From: a virus
IMG/VR virus record: IMGVR_UViG_3300020034_000064
Coordinates: 1 to 25,431 of that record
Strand: one strand, 5' to 3'
Length of the DNA stretch: 25,431 bases
Part shown: positions 1 through 4,368 of the stretch, piece after piece
Position numbering within the stretch: the first letter of the stretch is position 1
How the letters are laid out: each line of letters starts with the position of its first letter
The notes under the pieces: generated by a model
Database searches by the model: none
The model's input: only the letters and a program-made list of their open reading frames with translations
What the model was told of the DNA's origin: nothing
Position numbers and translations under genes: made by a program

Positions 1-45
1 GAAGCCCCATTCGGCGGCGGGAAGGTGGGCGAAGAAGCGGGCCAT
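1..45 (-). CDS. 5' end of an unidentified early gene (partial)
   Basis: An ATG at 45 overlaps the stop codon of the SSB-like gene as TGATG, the same coupling used throughout this operon. Fifteen codons are visible before the window edge (MARFFAHLPAAEWGF). The product cannot be recognised from so little. Its position directly after an SSB-like gene suggests another DNA replication or recombination function, but this is inference. Confidence 0.6.
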   Translation of the reverse strand, partial: MARFFAHLPAAEWGF

Positions 46-899
46 CAGAAGGGGATGTCGTCCTCGGCGACAGGAGCGACCGGCACCGGGTGGCCTTCGG
101 CTTTCTCGTAGCTCGCTTCGACCCGCTTGAGCCCTTCGACCTTCCGGCTTTGTTCGGGGTCGTTGAGTTCGCCTTCCAGCGTCTTCAGTTGGTCGGGGCG
201 GAGTTTGTTGACGGCGTACAGGGCAAGCTCCCGGGCGGCGCTCCCAGCTCCGGCGACGACCAAGAGGCTTTCGATCCACTGATGTGAGTCGTCAGCTAGC
301 TCGCTCTTGTCGAAGTTGAGAGAGGTCGGAGGTTTCGGTTCCTCCGTGCGTGCCCCGGTGAAATCCATTTCGGCGGCCGTCAAGTCGATCGGGTTTTCCT
401 TGACACCTTGGTCGTTCCCGTCAACTCCACTTGAGGCCTTCTGGCCTGCTGCTATGGCGTCGGCGTCGAAGAAGTCGGCCCATTTGCGAAGTTCGGTTTC
501 CGCCGACTCAACGTGGTGCGGCTCAAACACGCCAATCTCTCGGCAGAGTTCGATCGCTACCTGCTGCGAGTGCTGCCTACGAATTTCGGCCTGGTCCTGG
601 GGCGTCTTGGGGCGCTGATACTCACCAGAACTCTTCGTTGAGGTTTCAGAAGAGCCCGTGTAGCCGCCGTCCGGCTTCTTCTCTTTCTTGAACATCGGCC
701 CGTAGTTGCCTTCGGAGATCGTCCCGTAGTAGGTCTTTCCCGTCTCGGGGTGATCCCCAGCGTTGCGTCGCCAGTAAGTGTCATCCGACCCTTCGAAGTC
801 GACATAGAACTTCTGGAACTCGCCGCCGTGCGGATTCGGTTCCGTCTTGCCGGGGCGGCAGTCGAGAACCTTCCAATCTTTGGTTTCGGGCAGGCTCAT
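45..899 (-). CDS. Single-stranded DNA-binding protein-like, DDIPF tail
   Basis: The 284-aa product probably coats single-stranded DNA during phage replication. The N-terminal ~75 residues (WKVLDC, FQKFYVDFEG, then YYGTISEGNYGPMFKKEKK) look like an OB-fold seen in phage SSB-like proteins. A charged linker and a helical middle follow. The protein ends in EDDIPF, the acidic C-terminal tip by which bacterial SSBs recruit partner proteins. It is longer than the usual 110-180 aa SSB. I place the start at the ATG at 899, because it overlaps the preceding gene's stop as ATGA. The open frame runs upstream to 1001, but that part crosses the 21-bp inverted repeat and the coding region of the 78-aa gene. 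The SSB role is inferred from the tail and OB-like segment; overall homology was not tested. Confidence 0.75.
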   Translation of the reverse strand: MSLPETKDWKVLDCRPGKTEPNPHGGEFQKFYVDFEGSDDTYWRRNAGDHPETGKTYYGTISEGNYGPMFKKEKKPDGGYTGSSETSTKSSGEYQRPKTPQDQAEIRRQHSQQVAIELCREIGVFEPHHVESAETELRKWADFFDADAIAAGQKASSGVDGNDQGVKENPIDLTAAEMDFTGARTEEPKPPTSLNFDKSELADDSHQWIESLLVVAGAGSAARELALYAVNKLRPDQLKTLEGELNDPEQSRKVEGLKRVEASYEKAEGHPVPVAPVAEDDIPF

Positions 900-1132
900 C
901 GTTCGGACCGCCGGACCTCTTCGATGTTCTCCAAGGAAGCGTCCAAGCGGCAGTACGTCTCCGAGCTCAGAGACGTACTGCCGCTTGGACGGCGTACCCA
1001 TCCCTCAAGGGCCTCCAATGACGGCGGCGGCGGAGGTTGAAGCTGCTCTTCTGCGGTGACGGGGTTGCCACCGATGAGGGGCTTGCCGAGGATTTCGTCG
1101 TAGAACTTGTTGAGGCGATCGAGGGAGTCCAT
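896..1132 (-). CDS. Small hypothetical protein, 78 aa, hairpin-bearing gene
   Basis: I do not recognise the family. The product starts MDSLDRLNKFYDEIL, has a proline run (PPPPP) near residues 34-38 and a Ser/Arg/Glu-rich C-terminus. The ATG at 1132 has a good ribosome binding site (GGGAGA, about 8 nt upstream) and overlaps the stop of the 38-aa gene as TGATG. Its own stop overlaps the SSB start as ATGA. The open frame extends upstream to a GTG at 1255, but the internal ATG is better supported. The coding region contains a perfect 21-bp inverted repeat (941-990), so residues around 48-64 may be dictated by a DNA or RNA structure. Location suggests a replication accessory role; this is inference only. 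Confidence 0.65.
   Translation of the reverse strand: MDSLDRLNKFYDEILGKPLIGGNPVTAEEQLQPPPPPSLEALEGWVRRPSGSTSLSSETYCRLDASLENIEEVRRSER
941..990. repeat. Perfect 21-bp inverted repeat with 8-nt loop
   Basis: The arms at 941-961 and 970-990 are perfectly complementary over 21 bp, around the loop CGAGCTCA at 962-969. There is no T-run after either arm, so it is not a standard intrinsic terminator. It lies inside the 78-aa gene, 42 bp upstream of the SSB start codon in transcription direction. It could be a regulatory mRNA hairpin, a protein-binding palindrome or an origin element. Confidence 0.9.
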
Positions 1133-1248
1133 CAGCGGTTCTCCCAGCAGACGTATTTGTTCGGGATGATCACTGCGAAGTGAGGCTGTGGGTGACCGGC
1201 TCGGTTGTGACAGCGGTGACCGTTCTTCTCGGCGGTGCAGCGCTTCAT
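1132..1248 (-). CDS. Micro-protein, 38 aa, Cys/His-rich
   Basis: This short gene starts at an ATG (1248) overlapping the stop of the 54-aa gene as ATGA, and its stop overlaps the next start as TGATG. The product begins MKRCTAEKNGHRCHNRAGHP and ends KYVCWENR. It has three Cys (4, 13, 35) and four His (12, 14, 19, 23), which could bind a metal. That is a possibility from composition and not a recognised fold. No independent ribosome binding site is obvious, so translation probably depends on coupling to the upstream gene. The coupling on both sides is the main reason to accept it as real. Confidence 0.6.
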   Translation of the reverse strand: MKRCTAEKNGHRCHNRAGHPQPHFAVIIPNKYVCWENR

Positions 1249-1409
1249 TTCGCACCCGTCTTCGCTACCGGCGGATGCCATTTCTTCGGCCACTGCCAGT
1301 CAGGCTTGCGATCTCCCGTGTTGTCGTCTTCGTCCTTCTGGGCTTTCTTGAAGGCGATCACCGCGAGCACACAAGGCGCACCGATGATCAAAAGTGGAAT
1401 CGAGTTCAT
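1245..1409 (-). CDS. Small membrane protein, 54 aa
   Basis: The product begins MNSIPLLIIGAPCVLAVIAF, a single hydrophobic segment at about residues 3-20. An acidic patch follows (KDEDDNTGD), then a Trp/Lys/Pro-rich tail (DWQWPKKWHPP). It is probably a single-pass inner-membrane protein with a short cytoplasmic tail. Start at 1409 overlaps the stop of the 49-aa gene as ATGA; the stop overlaps the 38-aa gene. The family is not recognised. A membrane protein between regulators and an SSB-like gene could act in exclusion or host takeover, but nothing in the sequence proves it. Confidence 0.65.
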   Translation of the reverse strand: MNSIPLLIIGAPCVLAVIAFKKAQKDEDDNTGDRKPDWQWPKKWHPPVAKTGAK

Positions 1410-1555
1410 CGATGGCTCCGTTTCAATTGCTCGTTTTCGATGTAGAGGTGGGCGTTTTCCTGTTGAAGGTCTTGCTGGGATGCGTCCCCGAGAGACGTGG
1501 CCAGCACGTAGCCGAGGACGAATGCGAAGAGGGCTACTCCTGCGATCAGGACCAT
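1406..1555 (-). CDS. Small membrane protein, 49 aa, TM plus short coiled coil
   Basis: The product starts MVLIAGVALFAFVLGYVLAT, one transmembrane segment at residues 2-20. A polar helix follows (QQDLQQENAHLYIENEQLKR) with spacing suited to a short coiled coil. The ATG at 1555 overlaps the stop of the second XRE gene as TGATG, and the stop overlaps the next gene as ATGA. Family not recognised. With the following 54-aa gene it forms a pair of tiny single-pass proteins that could form a hetero-complex; this is inference from adjacency and coupling. Confidence 0.65.
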   Translation of the reverse strand: MVLIAGVALFAFVLGYVLATSLGDASQQDLQQENAHLYIENEQLKRSHR

Positions 1556-1788
1556 CAGCGCTTCCTCACCCGGCCGACTTCGACGAGCTCGTCGTCTTGG
1601 ATCGGGAAGAGATCGGATGCGGCGACCTTGAAGTGGTCGGCCAGCTTCTTGGCGACTCGAGGGGTCGGCATCTGGCCTTCCTCAAGTCGACGGACCGTGC
1701 GACCCGAGACTTCGGCCTTGATGCCGAGCTGCTCCGGCGAGAGCCCGGCGTTGAAGCGCAGTTCGCGAAGCTTCAGCCGATCGGCCAT
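1555..1788 (-). CDS. XRE-family HTH regulator, second of a tandem pair
   Basis: This 77-aa DNA-binding protein consists almost entirely of an HTH_3/XRE domain: LKLRELRFNAGLSPEQLGIKAEVSGRTVRRLEEG, then a helix and a C-terminal VRKR. It is clearly paralogous to the upstream regulator: both have LSPEQLGI/MSPEQLGI, VSGRT and RR.EEG at matching positions. I chose the ATG at 1788 because it has GGGAGAG immediately upstream; the open frame reaches 1806. It overlaps the first regulator by 16 nt and is coupled downstream to the 49-aa gene. It is Cro/CII-sized and likely binds the operator array at 1961-2044. Confidence 0.85.
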   Translation of the reverse strand: MADRLKLRELRFNAGLSPEQLGIKAEVSGRTVRRLEEGQMPTPRVAKKLADHFKVAASDLFPIQDDELVEVGRVRKR

Positions 1789-1979
1789 AGCTCTCCCACG
1801 GGGCACTCGAACTCCTTCGCGATCAGGAACATCGTCCGGACCGTCGCGCGGTGCCCTTCCTCGACGCGGCGGATCGTTCTCCCGCTGACGCCGACCCGGA
1901 TGCCAAGCTGCTCCGGACTCATCCCCCGTTCGTAGCGGAGGACTTTCAATCGATGTCCCGTCAAGGTCATTGAAGCCAC
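1773..1979 (-). CDS. XRE-family HTH regulator, first gene of early operon
   Basis: The 68-aa product is a compact XRE helix-turn-helix protein (LKVLRYERGMSPEQLGIRVGVSGRTIRRVEEG, residues ~10-41, followed by a helix and ending ELWPIG). It lacks any oligomerisation or sensor domain, as in Cro. The start is either GTG 1979 or ATG 1970; neither has a Shine-Dalgarno sequence. A promoter-like pair (TTGACA, 17 bp, TACGGT) places the expected transcription start at about 1979, so the message may be leaderless from the GTG. It is the first gene of the minus-strand early operon and diverges from the repressor-like gene at 2070. Confidence 0.85.
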   Translation of the reverse strand: MASMTLTGHRLKVLRYERGMSPEQLGIRVGVSGRTIRRVEEGHRATVRTMFLIAKEFECPVGELWPIG

Positions 1980-2044
1980 GTCAACACCGTAGCGGCGGCT
2001 TCAAGCCGTGTCAAGTCCTTTCAAGCGGCGTCAACCAGAGTCAC
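1961..2044. repeat. 10-bp phased TCAA operator-like array
   Basis: On the plus strand TCAA occurs at 1961, 1981, 2001, 2011, 2021 and 2031, with TCAC at 2041 and TGAA at 1971. All are exactly in 10-bp register. In the opposite orientation these read as TTGAC/TTGAA. The array covers the -35 region of the early promoter and the space towards the divergent gene. One helical turn between sites puts them on one DNA face, as expected for cooperative binding of HTH proteins. The operator function is inferred. Confidence 0.75.
1986..2014 (-). promoter_or_regulatory. Early promoter, -35 TTGACA / -10 TACGGT
   Basis: Read on the minus strand, TTGACA (2014-2009) is followed by a 17-bp spacer and TACGGT (1991-1986). 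The -35 is a perfect consensus; the -10 matches at T1, A2 and T6. The predicted start at about 1979 coincides with the GTG of the first XRE gene. The phased TCAA motifs overlap the -35, so a bound regulator would block it. Confidence 0.55.
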
Positions 2045-2053
2045 CCGCTGCCG

Positions 2054-2062
2054 TGGTAGTTA
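2054..2062 (+). promoter_or_regulatory. Possible extended -10 for repressor-like gene
   Basis: TG-G-TAGTTA ends 7 nt before the ATG at 2070, so transcription could begin at or next to the start codon. No -35 is evident and there is no ribosome binding site upstream of the ATG. This supports a leaderless message, but the -10 match is modest. Confidence 0.35.
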
Positions 2063-2069
2063 ACGAGCC

Positions 2070-2462
2070 ATGCCTCTCTCTAAGGTCGAGTTCAGACGCC
2101 GCCTCGTGGCGGGCCTCGCCCTCTACGGGATGGAACTGACGGATGCCAAAGAGCTACTGGCGCCGTATAAGGATCTGCCCGTCCATCACGCCGAGCGGAT
2201 GGGTCGGGAAAGCGACCCGCTTGTTCCGGAGCCGGACTCGGCTACGGTCTTGGCGCTTGAGCGCGAGCTGGGAGTGCCACCGGGATGGTTCGCTGACGAG
2301 GAGTGGACGATGCTCGTTCCAGGTTCTCGCTTTCGCGACCGCGCAGCAGACCTTGGGGAGGCGCGACGGGCGAAGAACGCTGCCTCTCGAGCGAAGCAGA
2401 AATCGCAGAAGAAATCTCCCGGCAAGCAGACTTCCAAGGAGAGGAAACTTCAAGACCGATAG
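2070..2462 (+). CDS. Repressor-like HTH protein with basic tail
   Basis: The 130-aa product is transcribed divergently from the early operon, in the position of a CI-type repressor. Residues ~5-80 have the pattern of a short phage XRE-like domain: RRLVAGLALYGMELTDAKELLAPYK, then LALERELGVPPGWFADEEWTML. This last segment is typical of the C-terminal helix and tail of such domains. After residue ~90 it becomes strongly basic and low-complexity (KNAASRAKQKSQKKSPGKQ), perhaps for non-specific DNA binding. There is no protease or dimerisation domain, so SOS cleavage is not evident. Start ATG 2070 lacks a ribosome binding site and may be leaderless. The assignment as repressor rests on position and weak motif likeness. 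Confidence 0.7.
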   Translation: MPLSKVEFRRRLVAGLALYGMELTDAKELLAPYKDLPVHHAERMGRESDPLVPEPDSATVLALERELGVPPGWFADEEWTMLVPGSRFRDRAADLGEARRAKNAASRAKQKSQKKSPGKQTSKERKLQDR

Positions 2463-2669
2463 CGGCCTGCCTTGTCGCAGCCAGGACCGCCGCCAAGATC
2501 TCTGCTTCGTCTGCCGACATAGCCCCTCCCTTGCTCGACTGTGGCAATCGTACCGACCTACGGAATCAGGAGTAGACGCTTGGACGGATGGGTAAAGGAA
2601 CCGCGCTATTTACGAGCGTCCTGGCCCGAGCGCTTAGGATGGCGCCCGTAAACCACTCGGGGGGAATCG

Positions 2670-3017
2670 ATGAAGCTCAAGGTCTTGGCGGTCTCGCTGT
2701 TGGCGATGTTCGCGTTGAGCACCACGGCGCAGGCGGCCATCGACGGAGGCTGGGCGGTTCGCCAGATCAAGAAATACGTGGAGGAAGATTGCAACTCCGC
2801 TGAAGCCCGGCAGGGAGGATTCCGCTGCCTCGGCTGGCAGGTCTACCACTGCTACAAGCTCGGCAAGCGGAAGGTGCGGTGTTACGCCTTGCAGGAATAC
2901 GCCCACAACGCCCATCTCCGCACCTGCTACTTCAAAATCAGCCTCATCGAATGGCCGAACGAACAGCGGGCGAGCTTCAATGAAGACGGCATCGAATGCT
3001 TCAACGAAAGCTTCTGA
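2670..3017 (+). CDS. Secreted six-cysteine protein (moron-like)
   Basis: The 115-aa product has a clear Sec signal peptide: MKLK, hydrophobic core LAVSLLAMFALS, and an AQA cleavage motif at residue 22. The mature part (~93 aa) has six cysteines (41, 53, 61, 71, 86, 110), suggesting up to three disulfides outside the cell, and is rich in aromatic residues. The ATG at 2670 has GGGGGAA upstream. The next gene is coupled as TGATG. It lies on the plus strand between opposite-strand phage genes, typical of an accessory gene expressed independently, for example from a prophage. I do not recognise a family; surface modification or superinfection exclusion is a guess. Confidence 0.75.
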   Translation: MKLKVLAVSLLAMFALSTTAQAAIDGGWAVRQIKKYVEEDCNSAEARQGGFRCLGWQVYHCYKLGKRKVRCYALQEYAHNAHLRTCYFKISLIEWPNEQRASFNEDGIECFNESF

Positions 3018-3163
3018 TGCGGTGGCTACGCGACGAATGGGACGACCTCAGCGACCATCTAGCTCGCAACTGGAAGGTCGGGCCTGAAGCGCTCCTCGGC
3101 CTCTTCCTCGTCTGCTTCGTGATGGCACCCGTGATCGCCCTTCTCTATCTGGTTCTGAAATAG
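3017..3163 (+). CDS. Small C-terminally anchored membrane protein, 48 aa
   Basis: The ATG at 3017 overlaps the stop of the secreted-protein gene as TGATG. The product has a charged N-terminal half (MRWLRDEWDDLSDHLARNWK) and one transmembrane segment at about residues 25-47 (ALLGLFLVCFVMAPVIALLYLVL) running to the C-terminus. It is likely a tail-anchored or single-pass membrane protein. Coupling to a secreted protein suggests a two-component membrane/periplasm unit. Family not recognised. Confidence 0.65.
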   Translation: MRWLRDEWDDLSDHLARNWKVGPEALLGLFLVCFVMAPVIALLYLVLK

Positions 3164-3170
3164 GGCAAAG

Positions 3171-3204
3171 AAAAAGCCGCCGCCACAATGAAGTGACGAC
3201 GGCT
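3171..3204 (-). terminator. Intrinsic terminator of the RusA-like gene
   Basis: On the minus strand a 12-bp stem (3204-3193 with 3186-3175, two G-U pairs) closes a 6-nt loop and runs into TTTTT at 3175-3171. On the plus strand the two wobble positions become A-C mismatches and there is no U-run, so it works in the minus direction only. Confidence 0.8.
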
Positions 3205-3231
3205 CAGGGGGCGGCAAGGGGATGGACCCCG

Positions 3232-3603
3232 CTAAAGGACTATCACGGCGACGTGCGGGGTGCCGAACTTCTTTTCCGTGGTGATGCGGGTGACGTGCTT
3301 GTCGTCCACGATGAGTTCTCCCTGCTGGAGGCCGTCGAGACAGGCGCGCACAAGCTTGTCGAGATCTCCGTCCGAGACGGGCCAGAGATATTTCGGCTTC
3401 TTCGGTTCGGGCATCGAGAAGTGAAGCTCGACTTCGTAGGGAGGCTCCAGCGTGGGAAGTCCCTGCGCGACGGCCGCGAAGGCGACCCGTTCTACCCAAG
3501 GGCCGCAACGCTTGCTCATCTCGGCGGAGCGGCCGTTACCGAAGTACTTGCGACTTCCCTTCGGGGCCGCATGTCCAGCTACAAGGAATTCAGCCCGCGG
3601 CAC
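3232..3603 (-). CDS. rusA: RusA-like Holliday junction resolvase
   Basis: The 123-aa product fits the RusA family of endonucleases, which cut Holliday junctions in phage recombination and DNA processing; E. coli RusA is 120 aa. Key features are GHAAPKGSRK near the N-terminus, an aspartate cluster DGDLDKL (residues 78-84) and LIVDDKHV (98-104), followed by KKFG. In RusA the conserved aspartates bind the metal and the lysine/arginine near the end contacts DNA. The GTG at 3603 has no ribosome binding site, but GATAAT lies 7 nt upstream, so it may be leaderless. It is a monocistronic unit, ended by the hairpin at 3171-3204. Confidence 0.85.
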   Translation of the reverse strand: MPRAEFLVAGHAAPKGSRKYFGNGRSAEMSKRCGPWVERVAFAAVAQGLPTLEPPYEVELHFSMPEPKKPKYLWPVSDGDLDKLVRACLDGLQQGELIVDDKHVTRITTEKKFGTPHVAVIVL

Positions 3604-3609
3604 CCGTTG

Positions 3610-3615
3610 ATTATC
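3610..3615 (-). promoter_or_regulatory. Possible -10 box (GATAAT) of the RusA-like gene
   Basis: GATAAT matches the TATAAT consensus at five of six positions and ends 7 nt before the GTG start, so the message would begin at or next to the start codon. The sequence 17 bp further upstream (ATCGAG) is a poor -35, so an activator or another sigma factor might be involved. Confidence 0.4.
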
Positions 3616-3617
3616 CG

Positions 3618-3631
3618 TCTACCGCAGGACG
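3618..3631 (+). repeat. 14-bp direct repeat, left copy
   Basis: TCTACCGCAGGACG occurs here and again, identically, at 3909-3922. The two copies bracket the zinc-ribbon mini-gene and its terminator. They may mark the ends of an inserted cassette. Confidence 0.7.
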
Positions 3632-3696
3632 GCTCGATTGACACGGACGATAGAATGTGTTGGTTCACTCAATCCGACTGAGAGGGGAAACCTCAG

Positions 3697-3846
3697 ATGG
3701 ACACGAAGCTGAAATGCCGTAAATGTGGCCGCGAGGTCAGCGCCAAGGAAGCCGGGTCGCGAACGGAGAAAGGCGTCAGGTGTCGTGACTGCACCAGGCG
3801 CATGCTCCGTACTGCCGAGTCCGCAGGCTGGCTCCTCAAAACTTGA
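3697..3846 (+). CDS. Zinc-ribbon mini-protein, 49 aa
   Basis: The product has two CxxC knuckles (C7-C10 and C29-C32, 18 residues apart), the pattern of a small zinc ribbon, within a very basic protein (MDTKLKCRKCGREVSAKEAG at the start). It probably binds nucleic acid or a host protein. GAGGGG lies upstream of the ATG at 3697 at workable spacing, and the gene ends just before a plus-strand terminator. It stands alone on the plus strand, between opposite-strand genes, and is bracketed by a 14-bp direct repeat. It therefore looks like an autonomous moron. The specific target is unknown. Confidence 0.7.
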   Translation: MDTKLKCRKCGREVSAKEAGSRTEKGVRCRDCTRRMLRTAESAGWLLKT

Positions 3847-3883
3847 CGGGGCCAGTTTCCCGACGAGTCCCGTTTAGCGACTG

Positions 3884-3903
3884 CGGCCCTTTCGGGGCCG
3901 TTT
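3884..3903 (+). terminator. Intrinsic terminator of the zinc-ribbon gene
   Basis: CGGCCC and GGGCCG (3884-3889 and 3895-3900) pair around the loop TTTCG and are followed by TTTGTCGTT. It faces the convergent lysis genes from the minus strand. On the minus strand no T-run follows, so it appears one-directional. Confidence 0.65.
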
Positions 3904-3908
3904 GTCGT

Positions 3909-3922
3909 TCTACCGCAGGACG
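3909..3922 (+). repeat. 14-bp direct repeat, right copy
   Basis: Identical to 3618-3631 (TCTACCGCAGGACG), 291 bp away. This copy also encodes the last codons of the doubtful 20-aa frame on the minus strand. Confidence 0.7.
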
Positions 3923-3972
3923 TGAGAGACGATCAGGAGCAACAGGTCCCGGTGGTGTAGGACGTGGAGCAT
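3910..3972 (-). CDS. Possible micro-protein, 20 aa
   Basis: MLHVLHHRDLLLLIVSHVLR starts at an ATG overlapping the stop of the 23-aa gene as TGATG. It is amphipathic to hydrophobic with four His. It is the last frame of the lysis operon. The length is too small for confidence; the coupling is the only support. Confidence 0.3.
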   Translation of the reverse strand: MLHVLHHRDLLLLIVSHVLR

Positions 3973-4043
3973 CAGACCCTGCGGACTAAGAACACGATCA
4001 GCAGGATGACCACGATGACGATGAGAATCCAGAGGAGGCCCAT
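3972..4043 (-). CDS. Membrane micro-protein, 23 aa
   Basis: The whole product, MGLLWILIVIVVILLIVFLV then RRV, is one transmembrane helix with a positive C-terminal cap. It starts directly after the stop of the 44-aa gene (TAGATG) with AAGG-like bases upstream. Tiny single-helix proteins occur in phage lysis clusters and can act as pinholins, antiholins or membrane effectors. Which applies here cannot be told from sequence. Confidence 0.55.
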   Translation of the reverse strand: MGLLWILIVIVVILLIVFLVRRV

Positions 4044-4178
4044 CTACTTGCCTTTCGAGTAGAGACGGGCGATCAGCTCGCAGGCGGCTCCGAGACGTAC
4101 GGAGTCGGTCGCGTAGAAGTCCTTCACGACCTCCAATAGTTCGTCGTTCGTCATGTCCTCGATGGTCAGCGTGGGCAT
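4044..4178 (-). CDS. Small soluble protein, 44 aa, in lysis cluster
   Basis: The product, MPTLTIEDMTNDELLEVVKD followed by FYATDSVRLGAACELIARLYSKGK, is predicted to be mostly helical and has no membrane segment. A good ribosome binding site (GGGAG) precedes the ATG at 4178, which starts right after the holin-like stop. The family is not recognised. Confidence 0.6.
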   Translation of the reverse strand: MPTLTIEDMTNDELLEVVKDFYATDSVRLGAACELIARLYSKGK

Positions 4179-4179
4179 A

Positions 4180-4368
4180 TCAATCTCCCGGGAAGATCAG
4201 GCCGAAGGCGAAAGCCCCCAGCGTTGAACAGGCCGCGCCGACCTCGACTGGGACGGTCACGCCGTGGATGAGGGAAAGGCCCCATGCGACGAGACCTCCC
4301 AGTGCCGCGCCTGCAGTGGCCGCTGATGCAGTGGTCCGGTTGACGTTTTCTACCTTCGCCTTGTTCAT
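4180..4368 (-). CDS. Holin-like membrane protein
   Basis: The 62-aa product has two hydrophobic segments (residues ~15-34 and ~43-60) separated by a short turn, with a basic, polar N-terminus (MNKAKVENVNRTT). This is the size and topology of a class II-type holin, which forms the membrane lesion that lets endolysin out. Its ATG overlaps the endolysin stop as TGATG, the usual holin-endolysin partnership. Assignment rests on topology and position; many small two-TM proteins look alike. Confidence 0.7.
   Translation of the reverse strand: MNKAKVENVNRTTASAATAGAALGGLVAWGLSLIHGVTVPVEVGAACSTLGAFAFGLIFPGD

Noticed and set aside
899-1001. Upstream extension of the SSB frame
   Set aside because: It passes through the 21-bp inverted repeat and overlaps the 78-aa gene; the ATGA overlap at 899 is a better start.
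1180-1935. 251-codon plus-strand frame with a hydrophobic start
   Set aside because: It runs antisense across the coupled micro-genes and the HTH genes; the start looks like a TM only by chance, and the rest lacks protein-like pattern.
3636-3660. TTGACA (3638) with TAGAAT (3651) as promoter for the zinc-ribbon gene
   Set aside because: The two boxes are only 7 bp apart, far below the usual 16-18 bp; either could belong to another unseen element.
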